43,252 bases of DNA, from NCBI GenBank assembly GCA_900765165.1, contig CAAFQR010000097.1, forward strand, positions 1 through 43,252, given 5' to 3'. The translations under genes and the position numbers were made by a program. The stretch is from Veillonellaceae bacterium (GTDB taxonomy: Bacteria > Bacillota > Negativicutes > Veillonellales > Veillonellaceae). Under the pieces are notes generated by a model that was not told the DNA's origin, made no database searches, and saw only the letters and a program-made list of their open reading frames with translations. Positions 1-7,964 of the stretch are shown in pieces; position 1 is the first letter of the stretch; the number at the start of each line of letters is the position of its first letter.

Positions 1-155
1 GGGGTGACTTTACTAGTAAAGAAATTCACAAAGGCTGACATACAATCAAGGCCTGGATGCGCTGGTCTATGCCAGCAAATTGCTCTTGCGCTACTTTTTC
101 GGTAGATAGGGCGCTGGTATTTCGGCATCTTCCGTTAGATTTGGCTAAAATAAAA
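1..155. other. Left-edge stretch with no recognisable gene
   Basis: I see no convincing coding sequence here. The reading frames that are open for more than 30 codons have no ribosome binding site and no recognisable motif. The piece may be the tail of an intergenic region whose neighbouring gene lies outside the window. Confidence 0.4.
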
Positions 156-209
156 ATAGAACAATTGTTTCTCTAACCAAAATCGAGGCTAAACAAACAA
201 TTGTTCTAT
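156..209. repeat. 15-bp inverted repeat carrying two AACAATTGTT palindromes
   Basis: A perfect 15-bp inverted repeat (156-170 and 195-209, spacer 24) lies in AT-rich DNA. Each arm contains the self-complementary 10-mer AACAATTGTT, so the pair reads as two palindromic sites with centres 39 bp apart. This looks like a double operator or a cruciform-prone element. No regulator is identified, and no gene start in the window lies directly next to it. Confidence 0.6.
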
Positions 210-230
210 AATATGACTTTTTGTATTTAT

Positions 231-293
231 TTGTGCACAGGTTAAAGTTTGAAGTTATACACTGTGGATAAAGTATTAAAAGTAGTATCCACA
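231..293. promoter_or_regulatory. Cluster of DnaA-box-like 9-mers in AT-rich DNA
   Basis: A perfect DnaA box, TTATCCACA on the - strand, lies at 263-271. Near matches to TTATNCACA lie at 231-239 (TTGTGCACA), 255-263 (TTATACACT) and 285-293 (GTATCCACA). Four sites in about 65 bp is more than expected by chance and resembles an origin or a DnaA-controlled region. No dnaA, dnaN, rpmH or gyr gene is visible in the window, so an origin is possible but not shown. Almost all genes to the right run away from this point on the + strand, which is compatible with a rightward leading strand. Confidence 0.45.
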
Positions 294-366
294 GAAGCGT
301 TAAGAATGAATTTTGAAAAAGATAAAACCTTTGAGGCACTATGTTGATGTTTTTCTTCCCCAACAC

Positions 367-819
367 ACTGGGGTGCGATCACGAAGGCGCTAAATACAAA
401 GGCAGGCGAATACGGTCGATTGTTTTATAAAGCGGAAGCAATACGACCGAATGCTCACGATGATGCGAACCATGTGGTGATAAGTTAGAAAATTGGGCAC
501 GGCAAGGCGTAAGAGCGGCGGATTAGTAAGTAGCGTCATGGAGAACGCTAAGTTTAAGATGAATAGCATAACAGGTGCGTCGCAACCATGAATCGACCAT
601 TGGTGAAACCGAAGGGAGAGAATGGTTGTGACGCACCTGTTGCTTTTTGCGTAAGCTTTCGTAATGACGCTACTTACTAAATGCCATGGTACGAAGACGT
701 ACCAATTTTCTAACTTACCACCCGGGTCGTTCTTGTGAGTCGGTCGTATTGCAATGCTATAACAACAATCGACCGTGTTCCATGACCTTTATTTCACGCC
801 CTTCGTGATCCACCCCAGT
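367..819. repeat. Giant imperfect inverted duplication (about 225-bp arms)
   Basis: Left-arm and right-arm blocks pair in strict nested order: 367-375 with 811-819, 377-387 with 800-810, 412-424 with 764-776, 438-449 with 741-752, 481-496 with 702-717, 523-539 with 664-680, and 570-589 with 622-641. Most blocks are perfect; the innermost has one mismatch in 20. The centre is near 605. The outer right arm is the last 20 or so codons of the aminopeptidase gene, so the left arm carries a degenerate inverted copy of that gene end. No other gene is visible between the arms. The innermost hairpin is followed on the + strand by TGCTTTTT. Confidence 0.8.
570..647 (+). terminator. Hairpin at the centre of the palindrome, terminator-like
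   Basis: The 20-nt arms 570-589 and 622-641 pair with one mismatch around a 32-nt loop, and TGCTTTTT follows on the + strand. It could act as a rho-independent terminator for transcription from the left. No + strand gene is visible just upstream, so it may simply be the innermost block of the inverted duplication. Confidence 0.35.
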
Positions 820-1986
820 AATATTCATCTCTGCATGCCCAATCATAAAGTCCACATGCGTCAAAGATGTATTGAGGCCGCGGGCTTTGAGTTCTTCTTG
901 GGAGAGGCCATCGCTGTCTTTGAGGTTGGTCGGGTAGGCCGCGCCGATGGCGAGGTGGCAGGAGGCGTTTTCGTCGAAAAGGGTTTCGAAGTAAATGCGG
1001 TCGCTTTGGCTGATGGGCGAGTAGTGGTCCACCAGCGCCAGTTCGCCAAGGTACGCGGAGCCTTCGTCGGTTTCGATGAGGTGTTTCAGCTGGTCTTTGC
1101 CGATAGCCGCATCATAGTCCACGATTTTGCCGTCTTTGAAGGTGAAATGAAAGTCCTCAATGCGGTTTCCCTGATAGATTAGCGGCTTGGTGCTGTACAC
1201 GGTGCCGTTAACGCCGTTGTACTGCGGTGCGCAGTATACTTCTTCGGTAGGAATGTTGGCATCGAAAATACGGCCGTTGCGGGCTGCTTCAGCACCGCCT
1301 TGCCAAATGTGACCTTCCGGTAATTCGATGGTCAAATCCGTGCCGTTGGAGCATTCGTAATGAAGGGACTTGAAGTTATACGTATTCATGGCGCTGGTGC
1401 GAATCTTTAAACGTTCCAAATGATTCGGCAAGGTTTCGTCCGGTCGTACATTTTCCACACGGCACAAGGTGAAGATGGTTTCCCAAAGCTGGTCGATTTT
1501 TTCGGCGTCAGTGCCGGTAAAGCCTAAGAGGTCCGCCCATTTCAAAGTGGCAACGGACGCAACGCACCAGGTCACTTCGGAGCTCATAATGGCTTCGTGA
1601 TAGAACTTCAAGGTTTTATTGAGGTTGCGGGATTGCATTGCGATGCGTTCCGCCGGAATGCCGGCCAATGCTTTCGGGTCAGCGCTGATGAGGGACAAGA
1701 ACGCAGCGCCTTGTTTCACATAGGTCTGGTAGAATTCCGGAATCCACGGTGCCGGATTGCTTAATACTTCATCCGGTGCGTGTAACAGGCGTTCGCGGCC
1801 GATAGGCTGGCAACGCCAGTTCACAACGACTTCCTTGGCGCCTAAGGCGTAAGCCGCTTTGGTTACGACCGTGGCGAATTCGTGGTTGGCAACGTCGATA
1901 TTGATGACCAAAATCTGGTCTTTTTGCAAATTAACGCCGGTTTTGAGCAAAGCCTCAGCGTAGGCGGTTAAGCGTTGTTCATTCAT
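757..1986 (-). CDS. M29 family aminopeptidase (AmpS/thermophilic aminopeptidase type)
   Basis: Metal-dependent cytosolic exopeptidase of family M29, expected to remove N-terminal residues from peptides. The start at 1986 is chosen because an AAGGAG sequence lies 8 nt upstream and gives 409 residues, the usual family length of about 410; a longer frame upstream runs through a repeat and is unlikely. Family blocks are visible: IPTEEVYCAP, NGTVYSTKPL, GELALVDHYSPIS, HLAIGAAYP and HVDFMIGHAEMNITG near the C-terminus, which holds metal-binding His/Asp residues. The final codons (HGRLLL and stop) lie inside the right arm of the large inverted duplication, so the extreme C-terminus may have been reshaped by that rearrangement. 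It is transcribed divergently from comEA. Gene symbols vary (ampS, pepS), so none is given. Confidence 0.92.
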   Translation of the reverse strand: MNEQRLTAYAEALLKTGVNLQKDQILVINIDVANHEFATVVTKAAYALGAKEVVVNWRCQPIGRERLLHAPDEVLSNPAPWIPEFYQTYVKQGAAFLSLISADPKALAGIPAERIAMQSRNLNKTLKFYHEAIMSSEVTWCVASVATLKWADLLGFTGTDAEKIDQLWETIFTLCRVENVRPDETLPNHLERLKIRTSAMNTYNFKSLHYECSNGTDLTIELPEGHIWQGGAEAARNGRIFDANIPTEEVYCAPQYNGVNGTVYSTKPLIYQGNRIEDFHFTFKDGKIVDYDAAIGKDQLKHLIETDEGSAYLGELALVDHYSPISQSDRIYFETLFDENASCHLAIGAAYPTNLKDSDGLSQEELKARGLNTSLTHVDFMIGHAEMNITGVDHEGREIKVMEHGRLLL

Positions 1987-2000
1987 GAGAGTAACTCCTT

Positions 2001-2070
2001 TCAAGCAAGCGATTACACAAGCGCTCAATCAAGTGATTACACAAGTGTTTAATCAAGTAATTAAGCGTTC
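2001..2070. repeat. 24-bp direct repeat, about three copies, in the aminopeptidase leader
   Basis: Units at 2001-2024, 2025-2048 and 2049-2070 share the pattern TCAAnCAAGnGATTACACAAG; the third unit is shortened. The array starts immediately upstream of the aminopeptidase ribosome binding site, so it lies in its 5' leader or promoter. It could be a set of regulator sites or a slipped-strand product. Confidence 0.7.
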
Positions 2071-2083
2071 AAAACACAGATAA

Positions 2084-2120
2084 ATTCTATAGAATAACCC
2101 AAAGTTGTGACCAGTGGTCA
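2084..2120. promoter_or_regulatory. Two short palindromes between divergent genes
   Basis: ATTCTATAGAAT (2084-2095) is a perfect 12-bp palindrome. TGACCAGTGGTCA (2108-2120) is a 6-1-6 palindrome. Both sit between the divergent aminopeptidase and comEA genes, where operators are expected. The binding proteins are unknown. Confidence 0.4.
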
Positions 2121-2175
2121 TATGTGTAGGATTCTTAGAAATCGAGTCGAATATAGCCAACAGGAGGCGAATTTC

Positions 2176-2838
2176 ATGACAAAATTATCTAAGAAGCAAA
2201 AGCAAGGCATTGGCGCCTTGGCGATCCTGTTGGTAAGTGCACTCGTTATGTATACTATTATAGCAGATTCGAAGGTAGGGGCAAATGCCGCCAACGACGC
2301 TACGGGTGCCCGTATCAGTGGCTCGATGAACGGCGGCGATGGCACGATGAGCCAAACAGCCGGTAAAGGCAAGAGCGGCAAAGGCAAAACGCATACCTAT
2401 GGCGACGGCAATGCCAATACGGGCGCGCCGGGGGACAATTACGTGTACGTTACCGGGGCGGTGGAGAACCCAGGGCTCTATGCGGTGCGAGAACACGCCA
2501 CCGTTGGCGACGTGATTAAGGCCTGCGGTGGGTTATTGCCCTATGGCGCTGCGGAGGCGTTGAATCTAGCCGACGAAGTGCCGGCGGGGACGCATATCCA
2601 CGTGCCGTTTAATTTCACCGGCAATCCGGAGGAATTACTGCGCAAGCAGAAGCTGAACATCAACACGGCAACGGAAAAAGAACTGGACGCGTTGCCTGGC
2701 ATCGGGCCTACGACGGCGAAGAAAATCGTGGAATACCGCAGTCAGAATGGGAACTTTGGCGCGATTACAGACCTTAAAAAGGTAAAAGGGGTAGGCGATG
2801 GAACCTTCAAAAAATTTGCCGACAAGATTACGGTCTAA
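2176..2838 (+). CDS. comEA: ComEA, helix-hairpin-helix DNA-binding competence protein
   Basis: Membrane-anchored receptor that binds double-stranded DNA outside the cytoplasmic membrane and hands it to ComEC during transformation. The ATG at 2176 has AGGAGG 8 nt upstream and gives 220 residues. Layout: short basic N-terminus, one membrane helix (about 11-29), a Gly/Ser/Lys-rich linker, an SLBB domain (about 93-150, beginning VYVTGAVENPG), then two HhH motifs (about 158-220) with NINTATEKELDALPGIG and KKVKGVGDGTFKK. The order TM-SLBB-HhH is the standard ComEA architecture. Its 3' end overlaps the start of comEC by 41 nt, so translation of the two is probably coupled. Together they suggest natural competence, though other uptake genes are not in the window. 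Confidence 0.95.
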   Translation: MTKLSKKQKQGIGALAILLVSALVMYTIIADSKVGANAANDATGARISGSMNGGDGTMSQTAGKGKSGKGKTHTYGDGNANTGAPGDNYVYVTGAVENPGLYAVREHATVGDVIKACGGLLPYGAAEALNLADEVPAGTHIHVPFNFTGNPEELLRKQKLNINTATEKELDALPGIGPTTAKKIVEYRSQNGNFGAITDLKKVKGVGDGTFKKFADKITV

Positions 2839-5407
2839 TAAAACGGATGCTGACACGAAGTTTAAGGAAACGGATGCTGACGTACAGTTTACCGTGAAGC
2901 CTAACGGCGGCGTAACCGTTGCCGGTTCGAAGTGGCTACGCCTGTGGCACAGTGTATTGCCTACGTCGTACGGCGCTTTATTGTGGCTGGCGCCGTCCTA
3001 TGGCATCGTCATTGCCTACGGCCTACAATTCGGCTTTTCGCTGCCTATGCAAGTGTGGCTCGGCTGCGGTTGGTTATTGCCGCTGGTGCTGTATCGCGGT
3101 ACCGAGCCGGCTACGCGGCGCAAGGGGCTTATCGTCGGTGCTGTGCTTATCGGGCTAGGCGCGCTGGGCGGCTGGTATCGGACCAACGCGGTCATCAATG
3201 ACTACAATCACTCCTTACCGTATTTTCTAAATGTTGACGGCGTCTACACGGTGCGCCTTACTTCGGTGCCGTCGCCTATGAAGAATGATGACCGCGGCGG
3301 TTACAAACTGGAAGGAGATTTAGTATCGTTGGTGACGCAGCAAAAGGGTAGCAGTGGCCCTATTAAGTTGCCTGCTGACGGTACGGTAGTGATTTACGGG
3401 CAAGGTTCTGGCGACCATTTGTTGCCCGGCGATTATGTGCAGGTGAAGGGCAAAGTTAGCCCGGTGAACACCATGACCGAGGAAGGTCGTTTGGACCTGC
3501 GCAGTCGCTATATCGGCAGTCACCGCGTAGGCACGATGTACGACGGTGAAATAAAATCCCTCATCCAACCGCCTGCCGACCTTAGCATCACAGAACGTAT
3601 CGCCAACGCCATAGACCGCCGCGTCGGCATTTGGCATGTGGCGTGGGATGAATTATTCCAGCGTACCTTGCCACCGTTGTGGGCCGATGTAGGTAGCGGC
3701 TTGCTCCTTGGTGGCGATTACGACGCGTTGCCACAAGAGGTGGTGAACGACTTTGCTACCACCGGTTTAATCCATATCTTGTCAGTATCCGGGTCGCACG
3801 TAGCCTTGCTGTATGCGTTCGTGTTCTTTATTGGCCGTGTGCTACGGGTGCCGAAGCGACGCGCCGCTGTAGGGGCGGTGGTTATCGTTTGCATCTATTG
3901 CGCCATGGTTGGCTTCAGTCCACCCGTTATTCGATCAGCGTTCATGGGTATCATCATGGGCATGGGGCTTATTAACGGCAGGCCGTATAATTGTCGTCAA
4001 GCCATTCACCTCAGCGCGGCCATGGTACTGTGGTGGCAGCCGTTACAGCTGTTAGATGTGAGCTTTCAATTATCCTATGGCGCTACCTATGGCATCTTGC
4101 TCTTTGGCAGCGGCGTCTATAGCCGTATGCCTAAAGGGCTTAAATTTGTGAGCGGTCCGGTGGCATTGTGCATTGCGGCACAATTACTCATCTTGCCTTT
4201 GCAACTCTATTACTTCCACCGAGCCGGTGTGGGTTCGTTACTAGCGGCCATTACGGTAGCCCCGATTTTAGATGCCGCCATATTACTCATGATGGCGCTG
4301 TCTATTCCGACTATGCTTATCAGTGGCTTAGGGTGGCTGTGGGAACCGGTAGGTGCTGTATTGCGCTATGCGCTCATGCTAAACGCCGGTATTGCCCGCA
4401 TGCCCGGCAGTGGTTGGTGGCTACCGTCATTATCTGTGTATACCGCCATAGTGTATGCCATTGGTTGCCGCATTTTGTACTACAGCATGGCCGAACGGAA
4501 GGTGCCGTTTATCACCGAAGCGGGGAATACGATACGACTAGCAAGACGATCCGGTTGGCTCGAAGGAGCTATGGGCTTATTGCTCTTTATGTTGCCGGTT
4601 GGTGCCGTATATGGTCAAAAGGAGGCTACCTTAGTGCATCCCATTCCCGTTGGTCGTGGTGCCGCCTTTATCGTGGTGCAACAGCAATTTTTACATAAAC
4701 CTATTGGCGCTGTATACCTGTGGTGTGATGGCAAAGAACCGGGGAAGCGAACCATTGCGGCTTTAGGGAACACCATGCATTACTATGGCATTACCGTGCC
4801 GGAAGCGCTTGTGGTGGCGGATACGCCAAGTAGCATGAATGGTGGTAGAACTAATCAAGATAGCGTTGGCAAATTAGAGGCGCAAAAATCGGCGTCGCAA
4901 AAAGGTAAGGCCAAAGGATATAACAGCAGTGGTATCACAGTGGACAATCTCGCTCGCACGGTCATCGGTCCTGATATAAAGTCCTTGCAAAAGGCTAAGG
5001 TCCATCATCACGGAAGTCGTAACAGCGAGGGACTAGTGACTACTGTGTTCGGGGAGGCTGGTTATTTCACCGAAAGGGATGAGAAGCAGCGTGAAAACAG
5101 CGTTGTTGTAGGCAATTCGCGGCTTTTGCAGCTCACGACGACTACGGCCGAAGCTATTGGCGCACACCGTGCATACAGATTCGGTAATGGACAAATCAAG
5201 GAAAACAATTTAAAATTATATGGTATGAAACAGGTAGTCATAGGTACTACCGATGGTAGTTGGGTCACGGTGGCGACGCCGGAAAAGTACCCGTTAATTG
5301 AAGATATTTTGTATTGGCCTAATGGCCGTGGTAGCAACGAAGTGGATCCGGCGGATACCTTTGTTGCTATTGTTGGCAAAGAGCCGATTAAACCGATTAC
5401 ACTATAG
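2798..5407 (+). CDS. comEC: ComEC/Rec2 family DNA-uptake channel with degenerate C-terminal domain
   Basis: Polytopic membrane protein that forms the channel for single-stranded DNA entry. It has 869 residues. An N-terminal region of membrane helices and a soluble OB-like part (DUF4131) is followed by the Competence core (about 290-560), with the typical start GLLLGGDYDALPQE and TTGLIHILSVSGSHVALLYA. The C-terminus is where most ComEC proteins carry a metallo-beta-lactamase-like domain. Here the region around residue 616 (IPVGRGAAF) replaces the usual DVGQGDA and no HxHxDH motif can be found, although the later KVHHHGSRNSE block (about 735) remains. The domain is therefore probably inactive as a nuclease. 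The start lies inside comEA; a modest AAGGGG precedes it. Confidence 0.92.
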   Translation: MEPSKNLPTRLRSNKTDADTKFKETDADVQFTVKPNGGVTVAGSKWLRLWHSVLPTSYGALLWLAPSYGIVIAYGLQFGFSLPMQVWLGCGWLLPLVLYRGTEPATRRKGLIVGAVLIGLGALGGWYRTNAVINDYNHSLPYFLNVDGVYTVRLTSVPSPMKNDDRGGYKLEGDLVSLVTQQKGSSGPIKLPADGTVVIYGQGSGDHLLPGDYVQVKGKVSPVNTMTEEGRLDLRSRYIGSHRVGTMYDGEIKSLIQPPADLSITERIANAIDRRVGIWHVAWDELFQRTLPPLWADVGSGLLLGGDYDALPQEVVNDFATTGLIHILSVSGSHVALLYAFVFFIGRVLRVPKRRAAVGAVVIVCIYCAMVGFSPPVIRSAFMGIIMGMGLINGRPYNCRQAIHLSAAMVLWWQPLQLLDVSFQLSYGATYGILLFGSGVYSRMPKGLKFVSGPVALCIAAQLLILPLQLYYFHRAGVGSLLAAITVAPILDAAILLMMALSIPTMLISGLGWLWEPVGAVLRYALMLNAGIARMPGSGWWLPSLSVYTAIVYAIGCRILYYSMAERKVPFITEAGNTIRLARRSGWLEGAMGLLLFMLPVGAVYGQKEATLVHPIPVGRGAAFIVVQQQFLHKPIGAVYLWCDGKEPGKRTIAALGNTMHYYGITVPEALVVADTPSSMNGGRTNQDSVGKLEAQKSASQKGKAKGYNSSGITVDNLARTVIGPDIKSLQKAKVHHHGSRNSEGLVTTVFGEAGYFTERDEKQRENSVVVGNSRLLQLTTTTAEAIGAHRAYRFGNGQIKENNLKLYGMKQVVIGTTDGSWVTVATPEKYPLIEDILYWPNGRGSNEVDPADTFVAIVGKEPIKPITL

Positions 5408-5417
5408 AGGAGGCACC

Positions 5418-6416
5418 ATGGCAGTTCGTTTATTATACGGTGATGAACCGCAATTAATCGAAGAGCAAAAACGGGCGTTTTTTAAGGCCCACGGCGCATT
5501 GCCGGTGAAACTCCTCAACGATGAAGCCGGCGCCGGCTATATTTGCGAAGAACTCAGCGCCGACTCGTTGTTTGGCGACAGCCAAGTACTGTGCCTCGTC
5601 AATCCGCCGTTATTTCATAAGGCGGGCAAGAAGAACGACGAGTCATGGGACAAGGTGCGCGACGCGCTGATGAATTACACCGGAGACAATCCGGTCATTA
5701 TTATTTATCATGACGGCATCGATAAGCGGCTGAAAGACAACAAGGAGCTGCTGGCGAAGCTGGACGTGACAGAGTGCAATCGCTTGAAGGGCGATGAGCT
5801 CTTGAAGTGGCTCCGCGACTATTGCAAGAAAAACGGCTTCACGCTGGCGAAGGATGCGCTGGAGTATTTGCGGCACATGCTTGATTTGTGGCAAGACGTG
5901 CCGGTTAGCTTCTTGCGCACCGAGTTCGATCGGTTCTTCTTGCAGCTGCCGCCGAAGTCGCAGATTTCCCGGGACTTTTTGCTAGAAAACGGCTCCGATT
6001 ATGGGGCGAAGAATATATTTTTGTTTAAGGAAGCCTTGCTGAACGGGCAGGTGCAGACGCTACTGGAACTGTTCCCCTTTATGTTATCCAATAAAGAATC
6101 GGAACGGGCCATTTCCTATATGGAAGGGCAATTGCGGTTGCAGCTTATGGTGTGCGAATGCCGTGCCGGTGGCATGAGTGAGCGGGACGTGCAAGGGTTA
6201 TTTCAGCGGCATGGGTCGGCCACGAAGGCCTATCCTATAAAGCTGGCGTATCAGGCAGCGCGCGGGATTCCTATTGGGGAACTGGCAAAGCTGCTGGCTG
6301 ATTTGTATGATTGTATGGCCGCAGTGCGCCGCGGTGAAGGGGATTTGACCCGATTCCGCGACAGCTGTTTGGCTTTTTGTGAGGAACGACGGCGCTATGG
6401 GCGTCAACAAGCGTGA
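5418..6416 (+). CDS. holA: DNA polymerase III, delta subunit
   Basis: Clamp-loader subunit that opens the beta sliding clamp during replication. The ATG at 5418 is preceded by GAGGAGG and lies 10 nt after the comEC stop; a longer upstream frame would run back into comEC and is rejected. The 332 residues match the family. The N-terminus (LLYGDEPQLIEEQKRAF) is the typical HolA P-loop-like beginning without a true Walker motif, followed by the all-helical C-terminal collar domain (for example SNKESERAISYMEGQLRL). The comEA-comEC-holA order is common in Firmicutes and suggests one transcript. Confidence 0.93.
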   Translation: MAVRLLYGDEPQLIEEQKRAFFKAHGALPVKLLNDEAGAGYICEELSADSLFGDSQVLCLVNPPLFHKAGKKNDESWDKVRDALMNYTGDNPVIIIYHDGIDKRLKDNKELLAKLDVTECNRLKGDELLKWLRDYCKKNGFTLAKDALEYLRHMLDLWQDVPVSFLRTEFDRFFLQLPPKSQISRDFLLENGSDYGAKNIFLFKEALLNGQVQTLLELFPFMLSNKESERAISYMEGQLRLQLMVCECRAGGMSERDVQGLFQRHGSATKAYPIKLAYQAARGIPIGELAKLLADLYDCMAAVRRGEGDLTRFRDSCLAFCEERRRYGRQQA

Positions 6417-6429
6417 GAGGAGCGATTTC

Positions 6430-7803
6430 GTGGTACGACGACGGATTAAGCAGTCATTGGCAGTGATAACGGCCGCCGTAATTGTAGCCGGTGCCGCCGT
6501 TTTATATCCTACAGGTAATGTGGTGCACGGTGTCTATGTGGAAGGCAAGGACGTGTCGGGCTATACGCCGGATGAACTGCGAAAATTTATAGTGGCAACA
6601 GAAGCGGATAATGCCGACGGGACCGTGCAGGTGTCGAACGGACAAAATGGTACTGTTTCAGTGAAACGAAAAGCGCTGGGCATTGAGACGCAGGTGGATA
6701 AGACCGTCCAAGAGGCCATGCAGTACGGCTATGACGCGTCGCCTATTACCTATGTGACGCAGCGGCTCAGTGCGTTATTTCACCCGGTGCACATGAAGAT
6801 TGCCTATAGTCTCAACGAGCCTGCGGCGACGGAGTTTTTGACGAAGCAAGGCAAGGCTATCGGTAAGCCGGGCCACGATGCGTATTTGACCGTGAGCGGA
6901 CAGAACGTGACGCTTCATAAGGAAGTGACGGGCCGCAAGCTGGACATTGGCGCCACCTTGAAGGAATGGAAACAGGCGCTGGCTGATGGTGAGGTGTCGC
7001 TGGACAGTACGCCGCTACCGCTAGTTATCGATGAACATGCGAAGCCGAAGGTGACCGGTGATGATTTGAAGGGCATTACGACGGTGCTTGGGTCGTATCA
7101 GACCACGTTTAACAGTGGTGCTACGAGCCGCACACATAACATTGCTATTGCGTCCGATAAAATAAACGGCACGCTCATCAAGAGTGGCAAGCAGTTTTCC
7201 TTTAACACAGTGGTTGGTGAGCGCACGGCAGAAGCCGGTTATGACGATGCGCCGGTGTTCGTGAACGGTAAACTGGAGCCGGGCATTGGCGGCGGCATTT
7301 GCCAGGTAAGCTCCACGCTGTTTAACGCGGCGTTATTGTCGGGCATGAAAATTGAAGAGCGGACGCCGCACTTCGAACCGGTTGGTTACATTCCGGCCGG
7401 CCGCGATGCGACGGTAGCCTATGGGTACTTGGACTTCTGCTTTAAGAATCCGTACAAGCAGTCTATTTACGTCGTGTCTCATATGGATGGCGACACGCTG
7501 ACGGTCTATATTTTAGGTACTGCGGCGGATGCGCCGAAAAACGTGTCCATTAACGTAGGCGACCAGAAAGTGATACCGCACAAGAAAACGGAATCTGTAG
7601 ACCCGACCTTAAAGGCGGACTCTGTAACGGAAGGCCATGACGGCATGTCGCTGGTGACGACGCGCCATTTAGTATGGGCCGACGGACGCACGCTGAACGA
7701 TACCTTTGACTCTACTTATGATCCGGTAGATACGGTTATCGTGAAAGCGGCCAAGGCGGCTACAGGAGCGGCGCAACCGGCACAACCGGCGAAACCGCAG
7801 TAA
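6430..7803 (+). CDS. VanW family protein with YoaR-like domain
   Basis: Envelope protein of unknown molecular function; VanW-family proteins accompany some glycopeptide-resistance operons but are widespread in Firmicutes. The GTG at 6430 is preferred because AGAGGAG lies 7 nt upstream; ATG codons at 6379 and 6397 lie inside holA and have weaker context. The 457-residue product has one N-terminal membrane helix (about 7-25), a YoaR-like putative peptidoglycan-binding region, and the VanW domain (about 220-350) with GKQFSFNTVVGERT, GGGICQVSSTLFNAAL and GRDATVAYG. The C-terminal part resembles a G5-like extracellular domain, and the tail is Ala/Pro/Gln rich. A 26-bp tandem repeat runs through the stop codon into the intergenic space. 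Confidence 0.85.
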   Translation: MVRRRIKQSLAVITAAVIVAGAAVLYPTGNVVHGVYVEGKDVSGYTPDELRKFIVATEADNADGTVQVSNGQNGTVSVKRKALGIETQVDKTVQEAMQYGYDASPITYVTQRLSALFHPVHMKIAYSLNEPAATEFLTKQGKAIGKPGHDAYLTVSGQNVTLHKEVTGRKLDIGATLKEWKQALADGEVSLDSTPLPLVIDEHAKPKVTGDDLKGITTVLGSYQTTFNSGATSRTHNIAIASDKINGTLIKSGKQFSFNTVVGERTAEAGYDDAPVFVNGKLEPGIGGGICQVSSTLFNAALLSGMKIEERTPHFEPVGYIPAGRDATVAYGYLDFCFKNPYKQSIYVVSHMDGDTLTVYILGTAADAPKNVSINVGDQKVIPHKKTESVDPTLKADSVTEGHDGMSLVTTRHLVWADGRTLNDTFDSTYDPVDTVIVKAAKAATGAAQPAQPAKPQ

Positions 7804-7863
7804 GAGTGTAACTGGCAAAGCCGCAGTAAGGGCATAACCGGCGAAGTCGCAGTAAAGGCGTAA
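7786..7863. repeat. 26-bp tandem repeat, three copies, spanning a stop codon
   Basis: Units at 7786-7811, 7812-7837 and 7838-7863 follow the consensus CCGGCGAAGCCGCAGTAAGG plus six more bases. The first copy encodes the end of the VanW-family protein, including its TAA at 7801-7803. Because 26 is not a multiple of three, later copies lie in other frames and do not extend the protein. Confidence 0.85.
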
Positions 7864-7964
7864 CCAATTAAGCCCTTTATGACAATCCGCAGGCGTAAGG
7901 CCTAGGGAACATGCAATACATCGGCAGTGAAAACTGCCTTTAGATAGATAAGAAAGGATACAAC

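Noticed and set aside
1..360. Full replication origin call
   Set aside because: DnaA boxes are present but no dnaA/dnaN/rpmH neighbourhood or skew data is available in the window; kept as a hypothesis only.
145..366. A 73-codon frame on the - strand in the left intergenic region
   Set aside because: GTG start without ribosome binding site, AT-driven composition, and it runs through the DnaA-box cluster and the AACAATTGTT repeats.
412..776. Classic MITE or insertion sequence with target duplication
   Set aside because: No target-site direct repeat is visible at any plausible boundary, and pairing continues outward into the aminopeptidase gene, which suits an inverted duplication better.
775..1182. 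A 135-codon + strand frame inside the aminopeptidase gene
   Set aside because: Antisense shadow of a well-recognised M29 gene; no ribosome binding site.
4168..4698. A 176-codon + strand frame inside comEC
   Set aside because: Out-of-frame shadow of the ComEC membrane region; Cys/His/Arg-rich without domains.
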